From assembly GCF_000808015.1 (NCBI RefSeq), contig NZ_JWHR01000084.1, positions 1-16,533 on the forward strand: a stretch of DNA of 16,533 nucleotides, given 5' to 3'. Positions 16,434 to 16,533 of the stretch are shown piece by piece. The notes beneath the pieces were generated by a model. The model was not told where the DNA came from and made no database searches. It saw only the letters and a list, made by a program, of their open reading frames with translations. The first letter of the stretch is position 1. The number at the start of each line of letters is the position of its first letter. A program made the position numbers and the translations under genes. The stretch comes from Terrisporobacter othiniensis (lineage in GTDB: Bacteria; Bacillota; Clostridia; Peptostreptococcales; Peptostreptococcaceae).

Positions 16434-16493
16434 AATAAAACAACCTCTTTTGAAACATACTATATGTATGATTTTAAAGGAGGTTATTTTATT
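16434..16493 (+). repeat. Near-perfect inverted repeat masking the transposase ribosome binding site
   Basis: The arms 16434-16460 and 16466-16493 pair almost fully around a TATAT loop. The exceptions are one mismatch (16441/16486), two G-T wobbles and one bulged A (16471). The ribosome binding site AAAGGAGG (16476-16483) is inside the right arm and the ATG follows directly at 16494. In RNA it would hide the site. Confidence 0.75.
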
Positions 16494-16533
16494 ATGAGTA
16501 CAAGAGTACACTACTCACCAGAAATAAAATGGA
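16494..16533 (+). CDS. Transposase OrfA (IS3-family-like), 5' end only
   Basis: Only 13 codons are in the window (MSTRVHYSPEIKW) before it runs off the end. The start MSxRVHYSxExK resembles the N-terminus of helix-turn-helix OrfA proteins of IS3/IS150-like elements in clostridia. The ATG has AAAGGAGG 10 nt upstream, but this is buried in the inverted repeat described at 16434-16493. The full frame is needed to confirm it. Confidence 0.5.
   Translation, partial: MSTRVHYSPEIKW

Larger units (their letters stand above)
16408..16533 (+). mobile_element. Left end of an IS3-family (IS150-like) insertion sequence, partial
   Basis: TGAAGTGAACCC at 16408-16419 resembles the terminal inverted repeat of IS150-group elements (5'-TG start with an ACCC run). 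A transposase-like reading frame begins 86 nt inside it, a normal distance for IS3 elements. The rest, including the second gene, the right end and target duplication, lies outside the window. The boundary at 16408 is a best guess. Confidence 0.5.

Noticed and set aside
1..16533. CRISPR array, tRNA or rRNA genes
   Set aside because: No spaced direct repeats and no cloverleaf or GC-rich structured RNA stretch were seen on either strand.

Overview
The window is very AT-rich, codes in a low-GC Firmicute style and carries CodY, a clostridial-type TopA with three zinc motifs, and the DNA-processing cluster yraN-comM-dprA-topA-codY. This points to a Clostridium (Clostridiaceae) chromosome. Species cannot be named from this alone. 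It is mostly ordinary chromosome with accessory material on the right.

Layout: (1) 1-311: a small basic unknown protein on +, ending at a bidirectional hairpin terminator shared with rarA. (2) 305-7765, all on -: rarA (replication-associated AAA+ ATPase); codY (GTP/branched-chain amino acid sensing repressor) with its own promoter and terminator; and a tight cluster read yraN > comM > dprA > topA, with 8-11 nt gaps or overlaps in the first part. (3) 7766-10968, on +: two tandem paralogues of the CapA (PGA_cap) metallophosphatase family, each with its own promoter and terminator. The 433-nt gap between them holds a degraded minus-strand reading frame and an orphan minus-strand terminator-like hairpin. 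(4) 10969-16407, on -: a response regulator, a sensor kinase, an ABC ATPase and an 868-residue two-repeat FtsX/MacB permease. This is the usual arrangement of a two-component system driving an adjacent ABC module for envelope stress or antimicrobial peptides. (5) 16408-16533, on +: the left end of an IS3/IS150-like insertion sequence. The transposase start region lies in a 60-nt near-perfect inverted repeat that would hide its ribosome binding site.

How the genes work together: RarA, YraN, ComM, DprA and TopA all act on DNA (replication-fork rescue, DNA uptake and recombination, supercoiling). CodY is the global nutritional regulator next to them. The CapA pair and the RR-HK-ABC operon face the cell envelope. 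No certain new system is visible. The best leads are the self-masking IS leader, the CapA tandem pair with its decayed spacer and possible small RNA, overlapping divergent promoters at 7810-7843, and unusual motif residues in RarA and DprA.
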